Positions 44,355 through 54,927 of a stretch of DNA of 64,000 nt are shown piece after piece; positions within the stretch are counted from its first letter, which is position 1, and every line of letters begins with the position of its first letter. A program made the position numbers and the translations under genes. The notes under the pieces were generated by a model. That model did not search any database. It worked only from the letters and a program-made list of their open reading frames with translations, and was not told where the DNA came from. The DNA lies in the NCBI GenBank assembly GCA_946902985.2, contig OX336388.2, forward strand, positions 228,182,467-228,246,466, given 5' to 3'. Source of the DNA: Meconema thalassinum. Its lineage: Eukaryota; Arthropoda; Insecta; Orthoptera; Tettigoniidae.

Positions 44355-44433
44355 TACAGTATAACCTGCCTAAACCGGAACCTTTATATACCGGAAACCT
44401 GGACAAACGGAAAACCCTATGTAAAATTACTCT

Positions 44434-45938
44434 TGCACCGCCCTCTTAAAATAAACATATTCTTGGCGTGCCTCCTAGCTGCATCACTGGAACCAACTAG
44501 AAAAGAAAGGAGTACGCAGTGGAAATGGATGTTAATTTCTGACCTGTGCTGGGCCCGTACTTGCAGGCCAGATGTGCCGAGCGACTCCAGACTCCGTGAA
44601 GGTGGTCCCACGACGAGTGGTAGGAATACCCTCCTGGTGCTAGAAAGCTAGAATAAGTTAGGCCTAGGTTTGAAGAGAGAGAGAGAGAGAGCGAGCAGCC
44701 CGATCGCCAAACACTACTAAATAAGACACATGGGTAAAGAAATGGAAATTTAATGAATTGAAACCGAACACACAAAGAAACCCGGCCAGAATAACACACA
44801 CAAAAAAGAATACCCTTCACCTAGGGGTAAAATAAAGTCACTTTCAAACGGGGAAGATAAATATAAATAACAATAAATAACTTACGATAGTAAATAACGT
44901 TAACAAATTAAATTCATACCTGTGCTCACTTCGGTGAAAACGATGTAAAAAGGGAGGAAGTAAAAGATCAAGAGGCAATCGAGCCGGTCGCTGGTCAACA
45001 ACAAACACTTCTCTGCCTAGAGATCGATGGTTGTCATGACGACCACAAATAACAAGCATATCAAAGATAAAACAAGAGGCTGTGTGCGTGTCGCAAAGGC
45101 TGTGGCGAGCAATCGGGATGCGATCGAGCTGGCAGTCTCCAGAGAAAAGAAATGCAAAAACCAAAGATACTACAAGGAGAAACAAATGACGTCAAGTGTC
45201 CGTGAAATATATCATGATACATACACGCAATCAAACACACAAAATGCTAGCCGACGATGCAGTAATAAAACACAAAGCAACTCGTGCTTGTAGGTAGTCT
45301 AGCAAAATATGCTAAACCTATATAGTCCCCAACTTACGTTCCGAGTTCGAGCTGAATACGGTAAGGCCTACTTAAAGTTACCGCCGTGATCCAGTTGCCC
45401 GAAGCATGGAATGAAGGGAAAACATAAGGGCTAAAATATATGGTGTCATGCCTCGTGTTGGGAGAATGGTCGAAACGCCAACGTCCACAAACCACGGGAG
45501 ACCCATTCGAAGATATGCCCAATCAAAACAGCATCAATGCACCTGGCAGCAAGAAAAACATACACTCACAAAATCACTCGCAGATATATTTCACGGCACA
45601 AATAAAAGGTTAAACGAAGACTCAAACAAAATAAAACAGGAGACCGCCATTTCGATCGGTTCCACAGCAAATCCAAGCACACGACGAAGATCAAAAAGAA
45701 AGGTTAAATTTAGGAAATGAGCATAGTGGACACAAGGTTAGATGTATTACTTACATGAGTAAATGGAAGGCTTCGGCATAATAACAATGTTAAATTAAAA
45801 GGAAAAACATTACATTTTAAATAATAAGGCGGAGAGCCTCAAGGCACGTCCGGACAGAAAGCATCTCACATGGCGTCTGAGTCTACCGGGACGGCCGCCA
45901 AAGAAAATAAAGAAATGAGAGATGTTAAACATGGCTCA
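44434..45938 (-). repeat. LTR (3' LTR by transcription)
   Basis: Plus strand TGCACCGCCC... to ...ATGGCTCA, so it begins TG and ends CA on either strand. It contains a (GA)n run at 44672-44692. The small frames inside are duplicated in the other LTR and code for nothing recognisable. At 1505 bp it is long for a Ty3/gypsy LTR. Confidence 0.95.
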
Positions 45939-45962
45939 GGATCCACACCACCCCCCAAAAGA
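45939..45962 (-). promoter_or_regulatory. Candidate polypurine tract
   Basis: On the minus strand a G-rich stretch (TTTTGGGGGGTGGTGTGG) ends a few bases before the 3' LTR, the place where a plus-strand primer is expected. It includes T residues, so it is not a pure purine tract. Confidence 0.5.
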
Positions 45963-46738
45963 AAAATTATTTATAATAATAAAAGATTTTTCTTTTTACA
46001 TCACTAAGCACCACCGCTTTGAAATCAATCATGTCCCAAGTGTTCCAAAATACACAACATCCTTATCACACAGGTGGTTTGTCAACAACTATAACAGTAC
46101 ACAAACTATGAGGGGGGAGGGTGATCGATATAACAATCACTTAAGCAATTGAGCCATATCAGAAAGAATACAGTTATAAAATGAAGTAATATATAAAAAT
46201 AATCAGATCGCTTCGGCGATCGCAATATCAGGACAGAACTCCTTCGGGGTCCCCAAAGGCGCGCGTTCCTTTGACGATCCCTGGGCTTGTCATAATGGTA
46301 TTACGGTTCGCCTGAGCGTTACAATGACAAGAAAAGTAGATAGAGACACGGACGAAAATCATAAACAAAAGACTTTCGCCCTTTGACGCCGAAGTCTGCC
46401 ATTCTCCTTATACCCATCATGAAAGTGACGTATTAAAATAACAAAGAAGCGGTATTATTTATAGAATATAAATTCTCTACTGGCCGAATTCGCAAAAATA
46501 CATATTTTTACAATAAATATTAAGTTACACAGAGTATGTAGGCCTATTTCTTCTTGTATTATTTTCTTTCTTGAGCTCGTAAATTTGTACTTGACTCTGC
46601 CTCGGTCAAAATTGGTTCAATAAAAGGCAGGTCAAGGAGACGCCATATGAATACTAGCTTCCTTGGATAACATAAGCAAATTATGATTGGCTAACCTACG
46701 CAGAAAAAGGACAACATTAATCACAGAAAATAAGAAGG

Positions 46739-49700
46739 TTACACAATAAATGGTTTCAATTGAGATATGTGAGCTCTGGATACGTCGGTGGGATTCTCCT
46801 TGGAGATCAATTCAACAGTGACAGGTGTTAAAAATCTAGTTATAGTTTTGGGCGTGCTCCAGAGAAGCATTAGCTTAGCTGACTCCTTATTCTTGGCCGA
46901 ACTCTGTGGGTGCAGGCGCACTAGCACGTCGTCATTCACCTGAAAACAAACAGGTTGCCTACCCTTGTTATAGCGAGACGCCACGCGATCTCGTGCCCTT
47001 TTCAGATGCCGTACAGCAACTTCCCATTTTTCTTTGACTGAGGTACGGCGGGATGGCGCAGCCAGATAATCTATTTTCCACTGAAGCTGAAGTGGATCAA
47101 CAATACGCCTTCCTAAAAACAATTCCGAAGGGGTAGAATTCGTCGATTCATGAAGAGCAGTGTTAAATCCTAAGGAGAAAAACTGAAGATTTGCGTCCCA
47201 ACGTGACTGATCTGCGTTGTGGAATGCATTCAAGCAAGCCTTCAAGTTACGATGAAACCTTTCAACGTGATTTGGCTGAGGGTGGTAGGGTGCCAAAAAG
47301 ACATGATCAATTCCCCAAGAAAAACACATTGATCTAAAAGACTTTGACCGGAAAACGCTCGCGTTATCGGACACTAAAAACTTTGGAGGACCAAAAACAC
47401 CAAAAATATGATTGGTCAAAAGCCTAACAGTGGTACGTGTCGTGATTTCCCTGACAGGAAATAACCATACAAATTTTGAAAATCCATCAACGACAGTAAG
47501 TATAGCTTGATGACCAGAAGATGACCTAACTAGGGGACCAAAATAATCTATAAACAGGCGCTCATTAGGATATGACATCGTGTCAGCGTGGTGAAGTCCA
47601 ATGCGAGAATTCTTTGCAGGCTTAGAACGTTGACACGTAACGCATTTTCGGACGAAAGCAAAAGCATCCGCTTTCAAATGAGGCCAGAAGAATTCCTGAG
47701 AGATTTTATGGAAAGTCTTCGTCATACCTAAATGTAATCCAAAACAGGATTCATGGAAATACGCCAAGAGCATACTTCGTATATTCTCTGGCACGAAAAT
47801 CCTACATTTCGAAGATCGAGGAGCGGTATGCACTATAACATCATTGCGCAATGAAAACTCAGATACACCAGGATCTTTCCCGAGAATTTTTTCACGCAAT
47901 GTGACACAAAATGGGTCATCTGCTTGGTACGTACGGATGTCAGTAAATGACCATGGAATGTGTTGGAGAAGATTCACTGGCTCGGGGATCTCAACAATGG
48001 GAGGAGGTTCCTCAAACATGCGTGACAAACAATCCGCTACAACATTTTCACTGCCTCTGACGTGAATGATGTCAAAGCTGAAAGAGGATAGACGAAGAAT
48101 CCAACGATTTATACGTCCCAATTTTTTGACATGCGAGCGCATCCAGGACAGAGCTTCATTGTCGGTATACACTATGAAATGCCGATGTTCTAGAAAAGAT
48201 CTGAAACGTTCACAGCCGAATACGACAGCCAGACTTTCTTTCTCGAAAGTGGAATACCGGCGTTCGCAATCATTAAGCATCCGACTGGCAAAAGCGATGG
48301 GTGCCAAATTACCATTCACCTGCTGACTAAGCACACAAGAAACTGCGACATCACTCGCATCACAATGTAACATAAAATCTTTCCCAAAATCCGGAGTTCG
48401 AAGGACGGGAGCAGAAGAAAGACATTCTTTCAATTTCTCAAAGGCGAGACACTGGTCGGGGCCCCACACGAATCGTACATTCTTCTTCTTCAAATAATTC
48501 AGGGGCGCTGAAATGTCCGAAAAGCCCTTAATGAACCTACTGTAAAAGCCCGCCATTCCCAAAAAACGTCGGACTGCTTTCACATTCGTGGGAGTAGGGA
48601 ACTCTTGGATACATTGGACACGCTCAGGGTTCACTTCTATGCCCACATCCGAAAGAATGTGACCTAAAAATTTGATTTGCTTCGAAGCCAAAGAGATTTT
48701 GTCCGGGTTAACAGTGAGTCCGGCTCTGCGAAGACGACATAGGACTTCACGTAAATGGATCAGGTGATCCTCAAAAGACTGACTGTAAATCACGAGGTCA
48801 TCTAGATAGTTAAACACAGATGAATACTTCAAATCTCCAAATAACTCGTCCAAAACCCTACTCAATACTTGTCCGCCGATAGAAATGCCCATGGGTAACT
48901 TATTGAACTCAAAAAGGACGAACGGAGTGGAGAACGCAGTTACCTTACGGCTCTCGGGATCGAGAGGAATTTGATAATATGCACAGTTCAAATCTAGGAC
49001 GGAATAGTACTTCGCCCCGTGAAAATGCTGAAAAGCGCTCTCCAGAGTTGGAAGGGGAAAGTTGTCGAACACCACCTTAGAATTGAGTCGACGATAATCA
49101 ACTACTAAACGAAAAGTACCCTCTTTCTTAGGTACCAGGAATGCTGGACTACCATAAGAAGACTTAGAAGGGCTCACAACACCGCGTGCCTTAAGATCAT
49201 GAATATATTCTCTCATGGCAATGAGTTTGGGTGGAGAGCAAGAAAATGGCGCCGACCTAACTGGAACCTCATCAGTCAAATCAATATGACACTCGTAGCC
49301 GATAGCGGAACCCAGTTCCGACGTGAGAACATCAGGAAATTCATTCACCAAATCAGATAAAGCGTCACGTTGACTCGTGAATAAAGTAGGAGGGATTTGA
49401 ACAGCAGCGATACCAGAAAAACTACAAGGAACACTCGCTTCACAAGTATTAAAATGAAACCGCTCCTTGGATTTAAACAAAAAACTGAAGGAATGATCCG
49501 AAAAATCAAGCCTCAACCCTGCTTTGTGCATAAAATCAGAACCTAAGATCATAGGCGTAGATAAGTCATCCACCACATGGAAGTTCCAATCCCAAGAATA
49601 ACCACATATCTTAATATGACATGTTACAACGCTAGAAACAGAAATAGATGACTTCACCGCAGAATAAAATTTTAAACCCCCATCTTGTGGACAAATCTGA

Positions 49701-49918
49701 GTAACAGGAAGCTGTTCCGCGATGGAGCGCTGAATAAATGAACGTGAAGCACCAGAATCCAGTAAAGCGGGTATCGACAATTTCTTAACACTTACAGGGA
49801 CCCAAGGACAGAAGTTTCCAGTCGTGGAAATGTTCATTTCCCGGCGAACTTCATTGCATGGCCACTCCGGCGGGTCTAAACCGGGGACCCATGCTCGTTT
49901 CCCTGACGCGAAGCACAT
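46739..49918 (-). CDS. pol: Ty3/gypsy pol: protease, RT, RNase H, integrase
   Basis: An open frame of 1059 residues. The aspartic protease DSGA lies at about 54-57. Reverse transcriptase runs from about 245 to 470, with LDLNCAYYQ (Asp 309) and YLDD (371-374). RNase H spans about 510-630 with Asp 520, Glu 561 and Asp 586. The integrase zinc site (HHCC) has His 722, His 729, Cys 759 and Cys 762, and the catalytic triad is Asp 791, Asp 851 and Glu 886. The gap between the last two is 34 residues, one fewer than the usual 35, as in relatives with a QPNHVERF-type motif. No chromodomain is visible after the integrase. It overlaps the end of gag by 43 nt and is one frame back (-1), so it is probably made as a Gag-Pol fusion; the first ATG need not be used. 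All catalytic residues are present. Confidence 0.95.
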   Translation of the reverse strand: MCFASGKRAWVPGLDPPEWPCNEVRREMNISTTGNFCPWVPVSVKKLSIPALLDSGASRSFIQRSIAEQLPVTQICPQDGGLKFYSAVKSSISVSSVVTCHIKICGYSWDWNFHVVDDLSTPMILGSDFMHKAGLRLDFSDHSFSFLFKSKERFHFNTCEASVPCSFSGIAAVQIPPTLFTSQRDALSDLVNEFPDVLTSELGSAIGYECHIDLTDEVPVRSAPFSCSPPKLIAMREYIHDLKARGVVSPSKSSYGSPAFLVPKKEGTFRLVVDYRRLNSKVVFDNFPLPTLESAFQHFHGAKYYSVLDLNCAYYQIPLDPESRKVTAFSTPFVLFEFNKLPMGISIGGQVLSRVLDELFGDLKYSSVFNYLDDLVIYSQSFEDHLIHLREVLCRLRRAGLTVNPDKISLASKQIKFLGHILSDVGIEVNPERVQCIQEFPTPTNVKAVRRFLGMAGFYSRFIKGFSDISAPLNYLKKKNVRFVWGPDQCLAFEKLKECLSSAPVLRTPDFGKDFMLHCDASDVAVSCVLSQQVNGNLAPIAFASRMLNDCERRYSTFEKESLAVVFGCERFRSFLEHRHFIVYTDNEALSWMRSHVKKLGRINRWILRLSSFSFDIIHVRGSENVVADCLSRMFEEPPPIVEIPEPVNLLQHIPWSFTDIRTYQADDPFCVTLREKILGKDPGVSEFSLRNDVIVHTAPRSSKCRIFVPENIRSMLLAYFHESCFGLHLGMTKTFHKISQEFFWPHLKADAFAFVRKCVTCQRSKPAKNSRIGLHHADTMSYPNERLFIDYFGPLVRSSSGHQAILTVVDGFSKFVWLFPVREITTRTTVRLLTNHIFGVFGPPKFLVSDNASVFRSKSFRSMCFSWGIDHVFLAPYHPQPNHVERFHRNLKACLNAFHNADQSRWDANLQFFSLGFNTALHESTNSTPSELFLGRRIVDPLQLQWKIDYLAAPSRRTSVKEKWEVAVRHLKRARDRVASRYNKGRQPVCFQVNDDVLVRLHPQSSAKNKESAKLMLLWSTPKTITRFLTPVTVELISKENPTDVSRAHISQLKPFIV

Positions 49919-50898
49919 CTAGGACAGGCTATGTGCGTCACGTCACGAAGACCACATGTGTGACAAAACACACGAGAGGACGCACGGCAGGAATTAAAAT
50001 GATGCCCCAAACGATCACAATTCCAACATTTTATACGGTTATACATGTTCGGGTTTCGAGGTAACTGTTGATCCTGAGGAGCGGGATTCGCAGAAGAAGT
50101 AGCATTGGGAATACTCCCGACAATATGCGAGTGGGGACGGTTAACTGCCCGGTCCTCCTGACGAGATATTGAAGATGGGTGTGCAGTCCTCTGAATCTGG
50201 GATTGCGCGCATGCAGTCTCTGGAAACAAACTGTCAGAGGGGAGGGGTGGGGGTACATATGACTTGCGCAGGCGCCGATTGAACTCGCATTCACGTCCTT
50301 GATCAACAATGTCAGCCACACTATACACACTGGACCGGCGTATGAAAGACTTGTACTCAGGTGCTAGATTTCTATACACAATATCAAAAGTTTCAATAAG
50401 GGGAAGGGGCTGCGACAACCTACTTATTAAAGTCATTAGCCCAGTAACAAAATCGTCTACAGGCTCTTCCAAACCCTGGGTACGGCGATGAATTTCAGCC
50501 TTCAAGTCATGTTCAAAATCATAAGTCGTAAACCGCTCCTTTATTGACTTACAGAAATCAACCCACGAGATGAAAGATCTGTTGGTAAGTCGATACCATT
50601 TTAAAGCTAAACCACTCAACAATAACGGTAGGCAGACAACAATGTCGTCTGGTTCGAGGTCATAACAATGGCAGAGTTCACTGACCCTGTCTAAGAACTC
50701 AAATACTGACGAAACTCCAAGTTCACCAGAAAATGAAATTCCCCACTTGGACACTATATTGGCTACGCCTCCCTTGCGATGGCCTTTCACCTCAGTCAAT
50801 GGATTAGTGTCTTTCCCACAGACACTTTCAAACGATAGCAGATCATCGTCAGACTGGATGAGCTCCTTCTTCACGTTACAACCTGGGAGAGAATACAT
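49876..50898 (-). CDS. gag: Ty3/gypsy gag with zinc knuckle
   Basis: 340 residues. A retrotransposon Gag (capsid-like) region covers about 60-210, including FSGELGVSSVFEFLDRV, LSGLALKWYRLTNRSFISW and FDIVYRNLAPEYKSFIRR. A basic, proline-rich linker follows. A canonical CX2CX4HX4C knuckle is at Cys 291-Cys 304, followed by a second, irregular Cys/His cluster at 312-328 (CHTCGLRDVTHIACPRC) with six residues rather than four before the His. The stop lies just after the frameshift signal. Gag forms the particle and binds the element's RNA. The start at 50898 is the first ATG in the frame. The 5' leader to the LTR is about 350 nt. Confidence 0.92.
   Translation of the reverse strand: MYSLPGCNVKKELIQSDDDLLSFESVCGKDTNPLTEVKGHRKGGVANIVSKWGISFSGELGVSSVFEFLDRVSELCHCYDLEPDDIVVCLPLLLSGLALKWYRLTNRSFISWVDFCKSIKERFTTYDFEHDLKAEIHRRTQGLEEPVDDFVTGLMTLISRLSQPLPLIETFDIVYRNLAPEYKSFIRRSSVYSVADIVDQGRECEFNRRLRKSYVPPPLPSDSLFPETACAQSQIQRTAHPSSISRQEDRAVNRPHSHIVGSIPNATSSANPAPQDQQLPRNPNMYNRIKCWNCDRLGHHFNSCRASSRVFCHTCGLRDVTHIACPRCASRQGNEHGSPV
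49897..49903 (-). promoter_or_regulatory. -1 ribosomal frameshift site GGGAAAC with hairpin
   Basis: In the gag frame the minus strand reads G GGA AAC, a classic X XXY YYZ slippery heptamer, inside the 43-nt gag/pol overlap. After a 6-nt spacer a 5-bp stem GGGTC/GACCC (9-nt loop) forms. Slipping one base back places the ribosome in the pol frame. A CCGG in the loop could pair with CCGG just downstream, but the linking bases are too few for a comfortable pseudoknot. Confidence 0.85.
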
Positions 50899-51231
50899 GG
50901 CTAAACTACAGAAGTACTGCTAGCTACAATTCAAAACAATAACTACAAATGTCTTGCCTCCGTCCTGCGCCTGAAATGAGTACGAAACAAGAAGTAGGGT
51001 TGTTTAGTACATTACCAATGCTGGGGTTCGTTGATAGGGTCCAACTCAATGCACTCTCCTTACAGTTTGTTATTTTTATGGTCCATACTCCTTGGAAGTT
51101 CACATTGACTCTCAATATTTGTTTGCATAGTATGCAATAGGGAACATGAAACAGAATAAAAACAACATTGAAAAATATGCAGCGAAATATTAAAATCCAA
51201 TGGATATGGCTAAGCGACCAGGAGACTTAAC

Positions 51232-51249
51232 CTCGCAACTGATACCATC
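51232..51249 (-). promoter_or_regulatory. Candidate tRNA primer-binding site
   Basis: Two bases inside the 5' LTR (right side, minus strand) the sequence is TGGTATCAGTTGCGAG. The TGG start and position fit a primer-binding site complementary to a tRNA 3' CCA end. I cannot identify the tRNA. Confidence 0.55.
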
Positions 51250-52754
51250 TGCACCGCCCTCTTAAAATAAACATATTCTTGGCGTGCCTCCTAGCTGCAT
51301 CACTGGAACCAACTAGAAAAGAAAGGAGTACGCAGTGGAAATGGATGTTAATTTCTGACCTGTGCTGGGCCCGTACTTGCAGGCCAGATGTGCCGAGCGA
51401 CTCCAGACTCCGTGAAGGTGGTCCCACGACGAGTGGTAGGAATACCCTCCTGGTGCTAGAAAGCTAGAATAAGTTAGGCCTAGGTTTGAAGAGAGAGAGA
51501 GAGAGAGCGAGCAGCCCGATCGCCAAACACTACTAAATAAGACACATGGGTAAAGAAATGGAAATTTAATGAATTGAAACCGAACACACAAAGAAACCCG
51601 GCCAGAATAACACACACAAAAAAGAATACCCTTCACCTAGGGGTAAAATAAAGTCACTTTCAAACGGGGAAGATAAATATAAATAACAATAAATAACTTA
51701 CGATAGTAAATAACGTTAACAAATTAAATTCATACCTGTGCTCACTTCGGTGAAAACGATGTAAAAAGGGAGGAAGTAAAAGATCAAGAGGCAATCGAGC
51801 CGGTCGCTGGTCAACAACAAACACTTCTCTGCCTAGAGATCGATGGTTGTCATGACGACCACAAATAACAAGCATATCAAAGATAAAACAAGAGGCTGTG
51901 TGCGTGTCGCAAAGGCTGTGGCGAGCAATCGGGATGCGATCGAGCTGGCAGTCTCCAGAGAAAAGAAATGCAAAAACCAAAGATACTACAAGGAGAAACA
52001 AATGACGTCAAGTGTCCGTGAAATATATCATGATACATACACGCAATCAAACACACAAAATGCTAGCCGACGATGCAGTAATAAAACACAAAGCAACTCG
52101 TGCTTGTAGGTAGTCTAGCAAAATATGCTAAACCTATATAGTCCCCAACTTACGTTCCGAGTTCGAGCTGAATACGGTAAGGCCTACTTAAAGTTACCGC
52201 CGTGATCCAGTTGCCCGAAGCATGGAATGAAGGGAAAACATAAGGGCTAAAATATATGGTGTCATGCCTCGTGTTGGGAGAATGGTCAAAACGCCAACGT
52301 CCACAAACCACGGGAGACCCATTCGAAGATATGCCCAATCAAAACAGCATCAATGCACCTGGCAGCAAGAAAAACATACACTCACAAAATCACTCGCAGA
52401 TATATTTCACGGCACAAATAAAAGGTTAAACGAAGACTCAAACAAAATAAAACAGGAGACCGCCATTTCGATCGGTTCCACAGCAAATCCAAGCACACGA
52501 GGAAGATCAAAAAGAAAGGTTAAATTTAGGAAATGAGCATAGTGGACACAAGGTTAGATGTATTACTTACATGAGTAAATGGAAGGCTTCGGCATAATAA
52601 CAATGTTAAATTAAAAGGAAAAACATTACATTTTAAATAATAAGGCGGAGAGCCTCAAGGCACGTCCGGACAGAAAGCATCTCACATGGCGTCTGAGTCT
52701 ACCGGGACGGCCGCCAAAGAAAATAAAGAAATGAGAGATGTTAAACATGGCTCA
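51250..52754 (-). repeat. LTR (5' LTR by transcription)
   Basis: Second LTR, offset exactly 6816 bp from the first. On the minus strand a TATA-like sequence GACTATATAGG lies at about 52132-52142 and could set the start of transcription. It differs from the other LTR by G to A at 52288 and C to G at 52501. Confidence 0.95.
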
Positions 52755-52910
52755 CTCTGTAAACCTAAAATCTGCCTAACGCGGAAACAGAAAGAAATTC
52801 CGAAACTGTATGCGTAAATAACCTGACTAAGACGAATTATCTTATCAATAATATAAAGCTATGTACAGTACTACATTTTGATCACGACTGTACTTGCACC
52901 AAAGTTCTAG

Positions 52911-53234
52911 GAAACATTAACGACTGAAGACATTCAAAGTGCAGCTGATATTGTTGCCGAAAACAGCAGATGTGAAGTCATGGAAGAAATGGACGACGAC
53001 GATGGTGAAGGCAAAGAAAGGGAGCTAAAATTACACACTTTTGGAGAAGCACTATCTGTTGTAAGCGACCTTCAGGAATTTGCAGCGTCCTAGAATGTTC
53101 CAGAACTCCTGGAGTTAATGCAGGATGGAAAGGAGATCATAAAACGTTCTCTTGTTAAGAAGTCGCGACAATGCACTTTGAAAGGCGTGCGGAAACAAAC
53201 GAGCAGAGAAACTGAAATTCTTGTACGTAAGTGA
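52911..53234 (+). pseudogene. pogo/Tigger-like transposase C-terminal remnant
   Basis: One frame with a single internal stop (TAG at 53091): ETLTTEDIQSAADIVAENSR, an acidic MEEMDDDDGEGKE patch, HTFGEALSVVSDLQEFA, then after the stop VPELLELMQDGKEIIKRSLV. An acidic patch followed by a leucine-rich 'AL..V..L.EF' helix resembles the C-terminal tail of Tigger/jerky-type transposases. The CENP-B HTH and DDE core are absent. It lies 150 bp right of the LTR insertion inside the TA-flanked remnant. Confidence 0.6.
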
Positions 53235-53413
53235 GCCTATTTACAGACCATAATTTAAATTATTATTTCATTTTAATCCTGTGCGATGATACAGCATTTC
53301 TCTGTAGTGTATTTTGTCTTATTAACACTCAACTCTTTGTAAAACGGAAACCTGTGAAAACGGAAAAATTAATTCGGAACGATTGCGTTCCTCTTTAGGT
53401 CGGTTTTACTATA

Positions 53414-54133
53414 AACATCATCTGGATTCTTTTCACAGTAAATGCATGAAGAACTCTTTATTTTGGCCATCTGATGGAGGTAACTATTTAGCCATGTAGC
53501 CGGGCCAGTCAACATCTGAGTAAGATAGTAATTGATACTATATTCACTCAACCAGGACGAATAAAGTAATTACTCTATTCGCCCTGACTCAACCAAGCTC
53601 GGTATCAGCCGAGCCGTCCTTCTTCCTCTGAGATCAGCATTCCATCTCTGCTGCCAAAGCGCCATCTTGAGGGCCAAGGCTTCCTTCCAGGCTAGTACCT
53701 TGCAACTTCCCACATTAGCATTATACACCCGACTTATGAACTATTTATTTTAATGATGCAGAACGTACATTTGATACTCCCATCAACTAAACAATCTTCC
53801 TCCACCACTTTTCAAATTTCGTGGCAGATGAAATCTTTATGATAAGCTCTTCAAACAGTGTCAATCAATGCAGTGGATGGCTGAGGTGGGAATCGAACCC
53901 CCTCTACTCATTTGGACCACCCTCCCTCCCCCCCCCCCCCACCCTTCCCAACCCCCATTAGGCCCCTGTTCGCTTTGCAGGTGAGGCTGCCTGGTCCCAT
54001 GTCCCCAGTTGTATTCCCCAACCAGGTGTTTAAAGCTCCAGGACACTGCCCTGGCCGCGGTGATTGTGGAATCCCTCGCTGAGTCCGAGGGAAAAAAACA
54101 ACCGGGAAGGTAGACCGACTACAAAAATAATAA
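53414..54133. repeat. tRNA-like repeat scrap, C-run; otherwise no gene
   Basis: About 53880-54105 holds GGTGGGAATCGAACC (inverted B-box-like), a C run at 53930-53941, and AGGTGAGGCTGCCTGGTCCC, in the style of an inverted SINE. 53414-53880 has nothing I recognise. Confidence 0.4.
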
Positions 54134-54135
54134 TA

Positions 54136-54570
54136 CACTGACCGGCAAAAAATAAAAAAAAATTAAAAACCAACACTTGAAAAATTCAACATTACTTTCA
54201 TTCCAATCATAAATATGAACGCTCTAGGCCTAGTACTGTAGTTATAGTAAGGTTAATTGGTTTCCTGGATGCATTACCATTCTTCATGTCACTGTTTCAC
54301 TTAACAATAGCGATTCTTTGACATGACGCTGTTTCCCGCGCGCCATCGCTATCGTCAACAATGCAATGTGTTATTCTTTTGCCTCTTGTTGGCCTAGGAA
54401 AAGATCAATACAGCCACATCCTCAGTTGTTCGTGTGCAATTCAGAAACAAATATGCGCTTGAGGCCTGAAGATGTTACCAGGGCAGAGGCTCTGATCGAA
54501 AATGGTGGCGCGCACATCTTTCCGCGGGAAACAGCATCATGTCAAAGAATCGCTATTGTTAAGGGAAGAC
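54136..54570 (+). mobile_element. Tc1-like long-TIR element with HTH scrap
   Basis: TA then CACTGACCGGCAAAAAATAA starts a long inverted repeat (to about 54350) whose partner begins at about 54525 (GCGGGAAACAGCATCATGTC). Between them the plus strand reads LRPEDVTRAEALIENGGAH, the N-terminal HTH start of a Tc1-like transposase, cut off immediately. The right end is lost near 54570. Confidence 0.65.
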
Positions 54571-54927
54571 GTAGGGCAAAACGCATGACTTGGAACAAAG
54601 TCCTATAACTTCTAAAGTTTTAAAGATACAACCTTGAACGTTTGTAGCAATATTTCTAACATAATGATGCATAGCTGTAGGTAGTGGCATTGATTTCCGA
54701 TTAAAAATATAAGACTTCCACTGAACATATTTTTTTTATCACTTACCTATGTACCTTTTCTCATCATCGGACATTTCAATATTGATGAAATCTTTATGAT
54801 AAGCTCTTCAGACAGTGTCAATCAATCAGTGAAACAAAATTTTAATTAGGCTCTTAGTTGTTTTTATATAGTCTATAAATTTAAAGTTTTTGATTTAAAA
54901 AAATCAAATTTACTTAAATATTTAGGA
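54571..54927. other. No gene seen
   Basis: AT-rich sequence. A 30-bp stretch (54785-54815, ATGATAAGCTCTTCAGACAG) repeats 53830-53860, otherwise nothing. Confidence 0.4.

Larger units (their letters stand above)
44434..52754 (-). mobile_element. Ty3/gypsy LTR retrotransposon, apparently complete
   Basis: 8321 bp: two LTRs of 1505 bp, gag (49876-50898) and pol (46739-49918) on the minus strand, a candidate primer site next to the right LTR and a G-rich tract next to the left LTR. It is flanked by CTCT on both sides (44430-44433 and 52755-52758), a 4-bp target duplication. The LTRs differ at two positions that I can see (45472/52288 and 45685/52501). Both reading frames are uninterrupted, so this copy may be recent and possibly competent. 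No envelope-like frame is present. It lies within a Tigger-like remnant. Confidence 0.95.
44357..53411 (+). mobile_element. pogo/Tigger-like DNA transposon remnant, split by an LTR element
   Basis: TA duplications lie at 44355-44356 and 53412-53413. The left end CAGTATAACCTGCCTAAACC and the inverted right end TAGTAAAACCGACCTAAAGA are partly complementary over about 25 bp. Only about 730 bp belong to this element; the remainder is the LTR retrotransposon at 44434-52754. Its transposase remnant is at 52911-53234. TA duplication and CAGT ends suit pogo/Tigger. It is an internally deleted copy. Confidence 0.65.

Noticed and set aside
44497..45720. Small reading frames (107, 113, 88, 90 residues) that occur twice in the window
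   Set aside because: They are duplicated only because they lie in the two LTRs; no recognisable domain.
53219..53234. Perfect splice donor (GTAAGT) at the end of the Tigger-like remnant, hinting at a host exon
   Set aside because: The frame has an internal stop and lies between transposon ends. No acceptor or partner exon was seen.
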